10,387 bases of DNA from Candidatus Micrarchaeaceae archaeon (lineage in GTDB: Archaea; Micrarchaeota; Micrarchaeia; Micrarchaeales; Micrarchaeaceae). The stretch lies in assembly GCA_027310535.1 (NCBI GenBank), contig DAIDAQ010000019.1, positions 1-10,387 of the forward strand, in the 5' to 3' direction. Under the pieces are notes generated by a model. The model was not told the origin of the DNA. It saw only the letters and a list, made by a program, of their open reading frames with translations, and ran no database searches. This document shows positions 1 through 7,792 of the stretch, in pieces; position 1 is the first letter of the stretch; the number at the start of each line of letters is the position of its first letter. The position numbers and the translations under genes are program-made.

Positions 1-145
1 CCTGCAGTATCTTCGTCGTCCCGATAAAGATCGACTTGAGCGGGTCGCCGACAAGCACGTTTGGCGGAGGCTCGGGGGGGCGCGAGAAGAACGCCCTCTT
101 CGCTATGTCGTTGCTCATTATGTTCTGGAATTTCAAGAGAGTCAT
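1..145 (-). CDS. 5' part of a further gene, possibly the VirB4/HerA-type ATPase, 3' end outside window
   Basis: The ATG at 145 lies three bases after the preceding stop, with AGGGAT upstream as a modest ribosome site. The frame stays open to the left edge (48 residues visible). The start is soluble (MTLLKFQNIMSNDIAKRAFF), followed by a proline-rich stretch (PPEPPP) and NVLVGDPLKSIFIGTTKILQ. No Walker motif is reached. Position alone suggests the ATPase missing from the two preceding proteins, since the visible part could be the short stretch ahead of a P-loop domain, but this is a guess. A run of seven G (74-80, plus strand) lies in the proline-rich part and is a place where sequence errors or slippage could occur. 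Confidence 0.5.
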   Translation of the reverse strand, partial: MTLLKFQNIMSNDIAKRAFFSRPPEPPPNVLVGDPLKSIFIGTTKILQ

Positions 146-148
146 GAT

Positions 149-979
149 CTATCCCTGCATGTCGAAATACGATGAGGCCGAGGCGTAATTGTCTGGCAGC
201 ATGAAGTTGAACTCGAAGAGAGTGTTCACCTCCCTGCCCACCACTCTCATCAGCTGCAAGTCGAGCGAGCTGAGCGCGACCTGCAGGCGCTCGATCTGGC
301 CGTTTAGGTTGTCGAGCGCGGCCTTTTCCGTAACACCCACGGCTACAGTCTCGGCGTACATCACTGTCGAGATCGGCTTTTCGCCTTCCGATATTCTGTC
401 CATCTGCGCCTGCAGTATGTTAAGCTTGCGGCGCATCTCACCAAGCTCTGTGTCCGAGGTCTTCTGGTCCTGTATCATGCGGTTCATCTGGAACTCTATG
501 TAAGAGCGCTTCCCTTCAAGCGTATCCCGCGCCTTCTGGACGTCCCTGTTCGCCGAGAGCACGTGAAACTTGAACGGGAAGTCTAACCCCATCAGGGACC
601 GCTCCCAGCTGCCGGACGCATCTGCGATCTTCTGGTCCATGTCCTCTTCCATCATCTCTGCCTTGAACACGTACGCGAACACGTTTGCCGTGAGGAAACC
701 TGTGGCGTAGTATATGCCGTTGATGTTCTTTATTATCGCGTCCTGGGATTTTGTGATGCTGTAGTCCTTTGCGAGCTTGAAATGTATGCCCAGGACCCGC
801 AGCACGGCCGGCACCACTATGAAATCAGCGAAGGCGAGCCCGACCAGCGCCACCGCGGCGAGTAGCGCAACCACCAATGCGAGCGTGGAATAGCCCGCGC
901 CAAGCGAGCCCGATGAGACAAGAGTTATCAGCACAGGCATCATCACAAAGACTATGTAGATTATCCCCTGCTCGTCCAC
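149..979 (-). CDS. Membrane-anchored VirB4 N-terminal-domain-like protein 2 (no ATPase domain)
   Basis: 276 residues from a GTG start with a perfect ribosome site; the start shares one base with the stop of the preceding gene. The layout matches its neighbour: an N-terminal hairpin (about 6-21 and 32-57), then a soluble domain. Parallel elements include SLMGLDFPFKFHVLSANRDV (128-147), a helical hairpin around YIEFQMNRMI (160-169) and LGEMRRKLNILQAQMDRI (179-196), strand ISTVMYAETVAVG (203-215) and the final SLDLQLMRVVGREVNTLFEF (238-257). These correspond to RYTTQMRVLNKDSY, ARLKGRIEMW, LELVTYATVSASG and ATLGVIPLLAVGNELIRLIE of the first protein. No nucleotide-binding motif occurs, so it needs a partner for energy. 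It may form a mixed complex with the first protein and an ATPase encoded next. The stop is followed by a new start after three bases. Confidence 0.68.
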   Translation of the reverse strand: MDEQGIIYIVFVMMPVLITLVSSGSLGAGYSTLALVVALLAAVALVGLAFADFIVVPAVLRVLGIHFKLAKDYSITKSQDAIIKNINGIYYATGFLTANVFAYVFKAEMMEEDMDQKIADASGSWERSLMGLDFPFKFHVLSANRDVQKARDTLEGKRSYIEFQMNRMIQDQKTSDTELGEMRRKLNILQAQMDRISEGEKPISTVMYAETVAVGVTEKAALDNLNGQIERLQVALSSLDLQLMRVVGREVNTLFEFNFMLPDNYASASSYFDMQG

Positions 980-1812
980 TATATCACCTCCTCCTCTATC
1001 CTCTTCGTTATCTGTTCGGTAACCGTAGTGAATGGCACTGAGTGCTCGGGCTCGATCAGCCTTATCAGCTCGTTCCCCACTGCAAGCAGTGGTATGACGC
1101 CAAGCGTGGCGCTTATGCCGGACATGAGGTCGCGCGCCTTCTGCTGCACAGCACTAGTGGCCTCGAGTTCGTTGGCGCCAGACGCAGAGACAGTGGCATA
1201 AGTGACAAGCTCAAGGGATTGCGTTGCGCCGATGCTGTTGAGTATGTTGCTCCACATCTCTATCCTGCCCTTCAGCCGTGCAATCTCGCCTTCAGGGCCC
1301 TTGCTGCCCAGAAGCTTCACGACCTCGTTCTCGCTACTTGTTATCAGGTCGTGTATCTCCTCTATGTAGGAATCCTTGTTCAGGACCCTCATCTGCGTCG
1401 TATACCTTACTGGCTCCTTGTTGATGCTTATGAGCCTGCCCATCTGCTTCCCGAATTCAAGCCTCTCCTCCGCGGGCATCTCGCTCCCTGAGACGTAGAG
1501 CGGTATGGACATGTATATGGTGGCTATGTACGCCTCCCCCTTCCTCGCGATGACTGCCTCGCCGGTCTCGCTGAGCTTGTAGGCGTTTTCCTCGCTGAGC
1601 ACGACCTCCCTTCTGTGCTGCTTCAGTATCTCAAATATGTACTGGGAATAGTACCGCGATGCAAAGGCAAGCAGGTCGAATACCATGGAGAACAGCAGGA
1701 AGAGGAGCTTGGCAGGCGAAGGTATTATTGAGATTGGGGAGGCGACCGCTGCAACGAGGAAGATGAATGAGAGCAGCAGCAGCCCGAGGAACATCAGAAC
1801 TTTCGTCTCCAT
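979..1812 (-). CDS. Membrane-anchored VirB4 N-terminal-domain-like protein 1 (no ATPase domain)
   Basis: 277 residues. Two hydrophobic helices (about 4-24 and 33-52) form an N-terminal hairpin, followed by a soluble domain. The domain reads like the N-terminal domain of VirB4/TrbE conjugation ATPases: a strand region YIATIYMSIPLY (95-106), a helix EERLEFGKQMGRLIS (115-129), strand VRYTTQMRVL (135-144), a long helical pair with SYIEEIHDLI (148-157) and ARLKGRIEMW (178-187), strand SLELVTYATVSASG (199-212), and a final ATLGVIPLLAVGNELIRLIE element (235-254). No Walker A or B motif is present. The hairpin before a VirB4-like domain recalls VirB3-VirB4 fusions. The next gene starts 1 bp into its stop codon. 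It is a paralogue of that protein. The assignment rests on pattern recognition, not a search. Confidence 0.68.
   Translation of the reverse strand: METKVLMFLGLLLLSFIFLVAAVASPISIIPSPAKLLFLLFSMVFDLLAFASRYYSQYIFEILKQHRREVVLSEENAYKLSETGEAVIARKGEAYIATIYMSIPLYVSGSEMPAEERLEFGKQMGRLISINKEPVRYTTQMRVLNKDSYIEEIHDLITSSENEVVKLLGSKGPEGEIARLKGRIEMWSNILNSIGATQSLELVTYATVSASGANELEATSAVQQKARDLMSGISATLGVIPLLAVGNELIRLIEPEHSVPFTTVTEQITKRIEEEVI
983..991 (-). promoter_or_regulatory. Perfect Shine-Dalgarno site fixing a GTG start
   Basis: GGAGGTGAT, a full match to the archaeal anti-Shine-Dalgarno sequence, lies within the last codons of the upstream gene, three bases before the GTG at 979. It decides that start and marks translational coupling across the TAGTG junction. 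Confidence 0.8.
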
Positions 1813-1837
1813 ACCATCGCGATATTATCGTTAAAAA

Positions 1838-1845
1838 ATATTAAA
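1838..1845 (-). promoter_or_regulatory. TATA box for the VirB4-like gene pair
   Basis: TTTAATAT on the coding strand is centred about 30 bp before the ATG at 1812, which would give a leader of only a few bases. No good ribosome site precedes that ATG, fitting a near-leaderless message. The T-run beside it (1838-1833) could also terminate transcription of the six-gene array, so the spacer may serve both purposes. A small inverted repeat, CGATA-T-TATCG (1820-1830), lies between the TATA box and the ATG, where a repressor could bind. Confidence 0.5.
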
Positions 1846-1874
1846 TAGGCACCATCGGCAGTATCCCGCCTCCT

Positions 1875-2990
1875 TCATAGGAATGCCCTCAGCCTTCCAG
1901 ACATGTTCGATGCGCCGCCGATGAAGTTCGCCACCTGCACTATGAAGGCGTAGGCCACGGCAAGGATGAGCATCGGATAAAAGAGCATCATGAGCCAGAA
2001 GCCGTTGAGCGATGCCGGGACGTTCTGCACAAGCGAGACGAGGGGCGCGGTGGGGGAGTTCGCGCCGCTGACCACGCTGCCGGTTGCCGCGTACCTGTCA
2101 AGCTGCACTGAGAGGGCCCCTATCTCGGACAGTGTGGAGGGCGCGGTGAAATAGAATGCGACCGCAAAGAGGGTTGGCATCACCAGGTAGAAGGCCATGG
2201 CCATCGCTATGAGCATTCCGCCGAGGCCGCGCGTCGGCATTATGGCGCGCAGTATGACCCCGGGGACGAGGAACACTGGTATCGCTGCTACGGAGAAGAA
2301 GACAAGGACATAGTACTCCCCATAGAGCACAATGATTGCATCCTTTATGAAGGAGAGGAGGAAGACCGCAGGTTGGATGAAGAGGAGCTGGACGACCGCG
2401 GCAAATACAGGTATGTACAGGTCGGTCGAGAATTCGCCCACGACAAGCTTGACGTCGAGGCTGGTGTAGAACGAACCCTGCACCGTCAGCTGGAACAGGG
2501 TGCTGAAGAGGGCCTCAGCCTGCTGCAGTGTCGATAATATGAAATTGAACGAGATAGCATAGGGATTGTAATTCCCTGTCACAAACCCCGGCACCACTCC
2601 GAACAGCACGGCAGAGACGTAAAGGAAGGCGAGCACAATGATGCCGCTGGCGAGCGCTTCGTATAGCTCCCCGGTGCCGAACTCCCTTATCTTGTCGTTC
2701 TTTGCGGCGGAACCCACCATGAAGATGGCGCCTGCTACTGCAAAAGAGAGGGTGACAGCAGCGGCCGCATAAGGCATGTCAGCATTCCATATGCCCTGCA
2801 TCTCAAGGTTGATCTGGGAGTACCAGTCAGGCAGGCTGCCGGGAAGCTGAGGCAGCACCTGCGCGGATATATATGGGCGGGCGAGCGCCATCGCGGCGAG
2901 CCCGACCAGCATTACGGACGCTATCATGCCAAGCCTCCTGAGCGCCTCCCTACCACCATCGTCGAGCTCCATAGCACCAACACTTCCCAT
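1875..2990 (-). CDS. VirB6/TrbL-like polytopic membrane protein F (paralogue 6 of 6)
   Basis: 371 residues from the ATG at 2990, which has GGTG seven bases upstream. Alternatives are a TTG at 3014 overlapping gene E and an ATG at 2972 that would fit the possible internal TATA box; the N-terminus is the least certain of the set. A short acidic and basic lead (DDGGREALRR) precedes the first helix (about 21-37), giving an uncleaved-anchor look rather than a classic signal peptide. Family elements: F90-M-V-G93, E108-L-Y-E111, L247-R248, R254, G257-G258 and P272, exact spacing. The last helix (about 331-355) is followed by NFIGGASNMSGRLRAFL. Unlike its paralogues it has no cysteine in this reading. 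It ends the array; a 62-bp spacer follows. Confidence 0.77.
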   Translation of the reverse strand: MGSVGAMELDDGGREALRRLGMIASVMLVGLAAMALARPYISAQVLPQLPGSLPDWYSQINLEMQGIWNADMPYAAAAVTLSFAVAGAIFMVGSAAKNDKIREFGTGELYEALASGIIVLAFLYVSAVLFGVVPGFVTGNYNPYAISFNFILSTLQQAEALFSTLFQLTVQGSFYTSLDVKLVVGEFSTDLYIPVFAAVVQLLFIQPAVFLLSFIKDAIIVLYGEYYVLVFFSVAAIPVFLVPGVILRAIMPTRGLGGMLIAMAMAFYLVMPTLFAVAFYFTAPSTLSEIGALSVQLDRYAATGSVVSGANSPTAPLVSLVQNVPASLNGFWLMMLFYPMLILAVAYAFIVQVANFIGGASNMSGRLRAFL

Positions 2991-3003
2991 TTTGCAGCAC
3001 CAT

Positions 3004-3011
3004 CTTTTATA
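3004..3011 (-). promoter_or_regulatory. TATAAAAG, possible internal promoter before gene F
   Basis: A sequence matching the archaeal TATA consensus overlaps the stop codon of gene E. If used, transcription would begin near 2981-2978, just upstream of the ATG at 2972 (M7 of gene F as listed, preceded by GGTG). It may be a chance match formed by the codons for Val-stop, so it is only a candidate. Confidence 0.25.
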
Positions 3012-4107
3012 CAAGGCTGCTGATCATCCCCATGAAGCTGACCTGCTCGCCGAGCACTTTAGAGACATCGAGCACGAATGACTCGAGTATCATGAAATCA
3101 AGGAACGGGATAAAGGTCAGCCCTGCGAATATGTAGCCGAACGACAGCAGATAACCTCCGAGGCTGGCAAACCCTGCCGCGCTCCCGAAAACAGACGAGA
3201 ACAGTGCGAGCACGAGCGAACTCAATGCCCCCAGCGTTGCGCCAACGAGCTGCAAGATGGTCGTGAGGCCTGTTATCTGGCTTCCGGGTGAGGCAAGGTT
3301 GAACGCATTGATAAGCTCATTGTCCAGGTAACCGTATGTTATGGACGTGAGCAGAGGGTAGATAAGCCCGAAGGCTAGCGCGAAAGTTATCATTGCGCCG
3401 CCGAACCTCCGGCTGAAGCCGAGTATCCATGCGATTATCCCGATCGCGAGCAGCATTGAGAACAGCAGGGGCGCGGCGGTTATCAGTATCATCTGTATCT
3501 CGTTCAGCATTATCATGAAGAGAAGGAAGCTGAAGCCTATGGCGAGCGTCTCCTCCTCGCCCTTCGGGAAGAACGCAACCGAGGTCGAGAGCCCTATGCC
3601 CGTGCCTGGGGCGGTGTAGCTCAGAGCCAGCTTCGGCACTGACCCGGTAAGGTACGAAGCATAATAGAGGAGCTGGAACATGCCATTAGAGACCGAGAGA
3701 AAAGTGGAGAGGTCGCAGGCGGCGAGGTTGTAAATCGTGTTCTCGTTCGCTGACGAACAGGTCACAGGCACCAGGCCTGCGGCGCTGAAGCTGGCCTGCG
3801 GGTCGAGAAGCATGAACGAGTAGAACGAGAAGAAGAGGACGATGAAGACGATGCCCAAAGCCGCCTCGTATATCTGCATGCGCGACCATGCGAGCGCCTG
3901 CGCGCCTAGGCCCAGAGTGGAGGACAGCATATAGACCAGGGCAGCGATTGCGATCACGGCGACGGCGGCGGCCAGCGCGACCCCGTACCACTGCGTTATC
4001 GTGCCGCTCAGCAGCGAGCCTATGCTCAGCATGACGAGCGGAGCGCCATACGCCGTGCTGAGCAAAGCCGAGAACGAAACCAGCAGAGCAACGATCGCGC
4101 CATTCAT
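3007..4107 (-). CDS. VirB6/TrbL-like polytopic membrane protein E (paralogue 5 of 6)
   Basis: 366 residues; the ATG overlaps the stop of gene D by four bases (ATGA) and is preceded by GAGGAAGAT as ribosome site. The N-terminus is a signal peptide (MNGAIVALLV ... TAYGA, cut near residue 22). Family elements: Y59-M-L-S, Q78-I-Y-E81, R233, G236-G237 and P251. It differs from the others in having A226-W227 where the family has Leu-Arg, so the first conserved arginine is lost. Cysteines C117 and C131 both lie in the loop after the second helix. Helices are visible at about 41-60, 82-101, 189-229 (two), 238-257, 285-310 and 317-343. The tail is VLGEQVSFMGMISSLV. The stop TAA is embedded in a TATAAAAG sequence. 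Confidence 0.8.
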   Translation of the reverse strand: MNGAIVALLVSFSALLSTAYGAPLVMLSIGSLLSGTITQWYGVALAAAVAVIAIAALVYMLSSTLGLGAQALAWSRMQIYEAALGIVFIVLFFSFYSFMLLDPQASFSAAGLVPVTCSSANENTIYNLAACDLSTFLSVSNGMFQLLYYASYLTGSVPKLALSYTAPGTGIGLSTSVAFFPKGEEETLAIGFSFLLFMIMLNEIQMILITAAPLLFSMLLAIGIIAWILGFSRRFGGAMITFALAFGLIYPLLTSITYGYLDNELINAFNLASPGSQITGLTTILQLVGATLGALSSLVLALFSSVFGSAAGFASLGGYLLSFGYIFAGLTFIPFLDFMILESFVLDVSKVLGEQVSFMGMISSLV

Positions 4108-5150
4108 ATTATCTTCCTCATCATGTGGCGCGTGCTCAGGCTCTCGGCGCCTAGCACGTCGGCGAAGAGCTCTGACATATCAAACGATACGATTACCGCT
4201 ATAACTACTGCAAAGAGCGCCCAGAAGACAGGGTCGAGGACGTCGGACACGAATGTTTGTATCAGTGGGCTGATGTCGAACGAGCTTATCGCCGCGCCAG
4301 CAAGGGAGCTCGCGATGTTGCTGATAAACGTGGGGGCATCGTAGGGGGTCGGCTGCTGCGGCGCGGTGAGCGCCGGCGAGACAGACAGCAAGGAGAACAG
4401 TATCAGCGGGAAGATGATATAGAACCCGATGAAGAAGCCCAGGAAGCCGCCGCCTGCCGCCCTGGTGATCGGAAGCGTGCGCAGCACAATCCCCAGGAAT
4501 AGGAAGAGGGGGAAGATTGCATAGACGATCCCTAAGAACACGGTTATGCCTAGCAGCATGATCCCAATGGCGGTAATGAACTCGCTCAGGGTGGTCAGCA
4601 TGGAGATGACAAACCCAAAGCCCAGGAGCGGGCTGACCTTTATCCCCTGCAGGTTCGGCGCCCAGCTGACGGTGAACCCTGACAACGCGCTGAGCTCAAG
4701 CGTCGCGGGGGTGAAATAGGTAAGAATCGTGCCAAGCGTGGTTACAGATGATGCTGCCATGAAGCTGCAGTCCGCCTGGAAGATGTTGGTGTACTGGCTG
4801 TACGAGAGCTGGGCCAGCCCGTTAGACCCGTAGATGAACCCGGCGAAGACCGCGATTATGGCCGCCGTGAGCATTATCTCACCTATCTCAGCCCTTGCAA
4901 ACCTGACGAGGTGCTCGATACCGAACGAGTACCCAAGCGCATACACCAGCGCTATCACCACACTCATCAGCAGTACGACCACCATCGCTATGCCTATTAG
5001 GCCGAGGTTCTGGATCAGCGACGCATTTTGCCCGAAAGGCTGCAGCAGCAGCCCGCTGCAGAATGCAGTGGCAGGCGCCTCCACTGCCCCTGGCGCTGCC
5101 GCAAGCAGCAGCAGCAAGAGCAAGCCTACAAGCATTATCTTTTTCACCAT
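4104..5150 (-). CDS. VirB6/TrbL-like polytopic membrane protein D (paralogue 4 of 6)
   Basis: 348 residues from the ATG at 5150, one base after the stop of gene C. The ribosome site GGTGTGAT overlaps that stop, and the first residues make a textbook signal peptide (MVKK, then a run of leucines, then APGAVEA). An in-frame ATG at 5186 would add 12 residues ahead of it and is less likely. Family elements: Y70-A-L-G73, E88-I-G-E91, L223-R224, R230, G233-G234 and P248, all at standard spacing. C31 and C128 are the only cysteines. The tail after the last helix (about 308-324) has VLGAE and ends in a basic RHMMRKII, probably cytoplasmic. Its last bases overlap the start of gene E as ATGA, typical of coupled translation. 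Confidence 0.8.
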   Translation of the reverse strand: MVKKIMLVGLLLLLLLAAAPGAVEAPATAFCSGLLLQPFGQNASLIQNLGLIGIAMVVVLLMSVVIALVYALGYSFGIEHLVRFARAEIGEIMLTAAIIAVFAGFIYGSNGLAQLSYSQYTNIFQADCSFMAASSVTTLGTILTYFTPATLELSALSGFTVSWAPNLQGIKVSPLLGFGFVISMLTTLSEFITAIGIMLLGITVFLGIVYAIFPLFLFLGIVLRTLPITRAAGGGFLGFFIGFYIIFPLILFSLLSVSPALTAPQQPTPYDAPTFISNIASSLAGAAISSFDISPLIQTFVSDVLDPVFWALFAVVIAVIVSFDMSELFADVLGAESLSTRHMMRKII

Positions 5151-5151
5151 A

Positions 5152-6642
5152 TCACACCAGCCTCCCAAGCCCGGCGAGGCTGACATCGCCGCCGAACAGC
5201 CCAGACAATCCTATTATTCCGGCAAGAGTTATCATTATATTGAAGATCGGCAACAGTATTGCAGTGACAACGGTCAGCCCGTAGACGTTGAAGAGCGCAA
5301 ATGCTATGTCCTGCACCTCCTGCGCATTGCAGCTGTAAGGCACCAGGAAATGCGGCAGCGCTCCTGTAAGCGCAGAGCTGCCCGTCAACCCGCCGAAGAA
5401 CGGAAGCAGGAAGCGGATCTGCGAGACAGCGGGCACCATGAATGAGAGCGTGTTCAGAAACTCAGCTCCAGCAAGGCTCGTAGAGCCGGCCACAGTGGGC
5501 CAGCAGGAGTAGTGCTGGGAGATGAGAGCGACGTTGGGCAGCACAAAGAAGTTTGCGGTGTAGGTCGGAGCGGGACGCACCTGCGAGGTGGAGGAGTTTG
5601 TGTAGTCGATCTTCAGCAGCGGGCTGTCGGTTATGCTGTTGAACCCGTAGACCTCTGAGGGCGGGAGCTGGCTCTGCTGGAGCAGCTGCAGCACAGACGC
5701 CTGGCCTCCCACCACATTCGAGAGCCCGTTGCCTATCCCATTCGCCGTGTACTCCAGCGCGAATACCGCAGGGTAGATGAGCACAGCGCCGAGCGCGACT
5801 GCGATGAAAAGCCCCCCTATCTTCCTTGTAAAGGTGGTGGCCCTAAGCACGAGCCCTAGAAACAGCAGATAGGGCCAGATGTAGAGCAGCATCGAGACGA
5901 CAGTGAGCTCGGCGATGTAGATCTGCATGGAGAACGCTGCGAGCGTCCCGACGGTGCCGATTGCGTCCGCCGCCGCCCCGTACCCCGCATACGGCGAATA
6001 GGTCGCGTCAAGCTTCACGTTCCGCACGCCGAGCCCGAGGAGCCCTGTCACCCCTGCCAGGTATGAGGTATACTCGTTCAGTATGTAGACGTCGTTCAGC
6101 ATCTTCGCTGTCTGGTTGGTCAGGTTCGCCGTTATAACTGCGGTTGCGGCGAGCGGATAGTTTACCTGCTGGTCTAGCGTGCCTGTGGCGGCCACATAGC
6201 TGCATATCCCAGGGAAGGCAAGCAACTGCTGCCCCTGCTGGTAGACGCCGCCGAGGAACGAGAACGCATTGGCAGGGCCCGCGGAGCTGAGGATGTTTAG
6301 GCGCGAGCTCTGCATTATGCCGGTGCAGAGCGCCGATACCGTGGTGCTGCTCAGCGACGGGACCGTGCTGAACGCGCCAGTAAGCACCCCGCCGAAGGAG
6401 CCGAAGAAGCCTACTATTATTATGGCTATTATGGCCGTGCCCATCACCTGCAGGAACTCCAGCCTTGCCGCCCCTTTCATACCACTGTTGTTGAGCAGCA
6501 CCCCGAGGAGGTACCACGCGCCGACGATTGCAGCGTCGAGCAGCACGGCAATAAGCGCAAGCGGCAGCAGCTCCGCCCGCACGGAGCCGTATGTCGCCTG
6601 CAGAAGGACAGGCAAGGTCAGCGCGGCGGCAAGGCTAATCAT
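5152..6642 (-). CDS. VirB6/TrbL-like polytopic membrane protein C (paralogue 3 of 6), longest
   Basis: 496 residues from the ATG at 6642, four bases after the stop of gene B. GTGAT lies 3 bases before this ATG and a hydrophobic signal-like segment starts at once (MISLAAAL ... SVRA). The frame is open to an ATG at 6723, but that would overlap gene B by 77 bp with a polar Arg-rich leader. Family elements: Y44-L-L-G47, E62-F-L-Q65, L266-R267, R273, G276-G277 and P291, with exact family spacing; the tail after the last helix reads LFGG and ends GLGRLV. Between P291 and the last helix is the largest loop of the set, roughly 160 residues, with C380 and C438; C106 and C147 lie in the first large loop. 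The long loops probably form an extracytoplasmic domain, perhaps touching the pilus. Role inferred. Confidence 0.8.
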   Translation of the reverse strand: MISLAAALTLPVLLQATYGSVRAELLPLALIAVLLDAAIVGAWYLLGVLLNNSGMKGAARLEFLQVMGTAIIAIIIVGFFGSFGGVLTGAFSTVPSLSSTTVSALCTGIMQSSRLNILSSAGPANAFSFLGGVYQQGQQLLAFPGICSYVAATGTLDQQVNYPLAATAVITANLTNQTAKMLNDVYILNEYTSYLAGVTGLLGLGVRNVKLDATYSPYAGYGAAADAIGTVGTLAAFSMQIYIAELTVVSMLLYIWPYLLFLGLVLRATTFTRKIGGLFIAVALGAVLIYPAVFALEYTANGIGNGLSNVVGGQASVLQLLQQSQLPPSEVYGFNSITDSPLLKIDYTNSSTSQVRPAPTYTANFFVLPNVALISQHYSCWPTVAGSTSLAGAEFLNTLSFMVPAVSQIRFLLPFFGGLTGSSALTGALPHFLVPYSCNAQEVQDIAFALFNVYGLTVVTAILLPIFNIMITLAGIIGLSGLFGGDVSLAGLGRLV

Positions 6643-6646
6643 AGTA

Positions 6647-7792
6647 TCACAAACTGCTCCAGAACGGCACAGGCCCTGTGACCCCCATGTTAAGCGCGGC
6701 GGCAAGGCTCTGCGCGAAGGCAAGGGTGATCGCTGAATTGAACGCGAACAGTATTATGGCGATGAATAGGAACTGGGAGCCGTCTGCGACTATTGTCATC
6801 GCCTGGCTCGGGACCGAGAAAGGCCAAAGCGACGAGACCCCGTAATTGGCAAACTGGCTTATTATCGATGCCACGCCGGAGCCAGGGCTCAGCAGGAAGA
6901 TGTTGGTGTACTGGCCGGATGCTGAGTCCTCCGCAGCGGAGAAGAGAGTTGGAGGTATATTGTAGACACTGAGGGTAGGAGAGAGGTACTGGTAGAGGGG
7001 GTTGTTTTGCGAGTATATCCAGCTGGTCACGTAGCCGTCAAGGGCAATCGTTGCGGGGTAAACCAGGTAAAGAGCTATTGCAAGGGCGAGGAATGCATTG
7101 GCTGCATGGCGCAGACTGTCCCTCCTCCCACCTGCATACGCGATGGAGCGCAGTATCAGTGCAACAGGGAGCAAGACAGCGAATGCAACTGATTGGATTA
7201 TCGGCAGCACGAGGAACTGGATGAAGAGCATACCTATTGCTGTTATTATAAGGGTCGCGAAGAGCGAGACGTAAAAGGAGGCGAGGATGCTGTACGCCGC
7301 GCCGAGCTCGAACTCGCCGGTTATCGTGATACCCACAGGGAGGTTTTTCGTGCCGGGGGCAATACCTGAGTATTTCATCCATTCGCTTGCCTTGCTCAGT
7401 ATCTGCGCATCCATCATGTACGCCACCGAGTAGGTGTACAAGTAGGTCAGTAGACGGAGGCCTGTGTTGAGCGAGAGGTTACCGATATAATACTCCGCAT
7501 AGTCAAACGGCGTCTGCGAAGACCCGGTCAGCTGTTTGGTGAACGATGCCGTTGCGCTGCATATCATGGCCGACATCGTTATGAGCACGAGTATTATGAT
7601 TATGCTAAGCGAGAGCTGGAAGAACTCGGCCTTCGTCATCGACGATATTAGGGCAGAGGCACGCGACGGGAAGAGCCTGCTCAGCTGGTACACCAGAGCA
7701 GTGGCTGCGAAACCGAGCAGCACGACTATCAGGTTTACTGTTATCCAGTCCCCCTGGTAGCTTCCCGCTCCGTAGAGTGAACACGTGAACAT
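6647..7792 (-). CDS. VirB6/TrbL-like polytopic membrane protein B (paralogue 2 of 6), most diverged
   Basis: 381 residues; the ATG directly follows the TAA of gene A in the same reading frame, so no longer start is possible. It has no signal peptide: MFTCSLYG lines up with the mature N-termini of A and D (NFYC, TAFC), giving a cysteine (C4) at the matching place. The family elements are present but altered: Y35-x-L, E56-F-F-Q59, and L214-R215 separated from R228 by 13 residues instead of 6, which is a 7-residue insertion containing GGRR. The GG pair is replaced by A231-N232, yet P246 keeps its distance. The C-terminus has the usual last helix (about 341-361) but lacks the GG tail. The second cysteine is C78. 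The message is probably translated by coupling from gene A, as the upstream ribosome site is weak. Confidence 0.76.
   Translation of the reverse strand: MFTCSLYGAGSYQGDWITVNLIVVLLGFAATALVYQLSRLFPSRASALISSMTKAEFFQLSLSIIIILVLITMSAMICSATASFTKQLTGSSQTPFDYAEYYIGNLSLNTGLRLLTYLYTYSVAYMMDAQILSKASEWMKYSGIAPGTKNLPVGITITGEFELGAAYSILASFYVSLFATLIITAIGMLFIQFLVLPIIQSVAFAVLLPVALILRSIAYAGGRRDSLRHAANAFLALAIALYLVYPATIALDGYVTSWIYSQNNPLYQYLSPTLSVYNIPPTLFSAAEDSASGQYTNIFLLSPGSGVASIISQFANYGVSSLWPFSVPSQAMTIVADGSQFLFIAIILFAFNSAITLAFAQSLAAALNMGVTGPVPFWSSL

Noticed and set aside
1042..1491. Open frame of about 150 codons on the plus strand
   Set aside because: Antisense to a convincing VirB4-like gene; no promoter and no recognisable domain.
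5089..5123. CTG/GCA trinucleotide repeat
   Set aside because: It is the leucine run of the gene D signal peptide, not an independent repeat element.
5151..5186. N-terminal extension of gene D from an ATG at 5186
   Set aside because: The ATG at 5150 gives a textbook signal peptide and sits at a normal distance from GGTGTGAT.
4834..5445. Open frame of about 200 codons on the plus strand
   Set aside because: It lies antisense to genes C and D, has low-complexity Ser/Ala/Thr and Arg/Gln composition typical of a complementary-strand shadow, and no ribosome site or family motif.
6643..6723. N-terminal extension of gene C from an ATG at 6723
   Set aside because: It would overlap gene B by 77 bp with an Arg/Pro-rich leader; the ATG at 6642 has a ribosome site and starts a hydrophobic signal-like segment.
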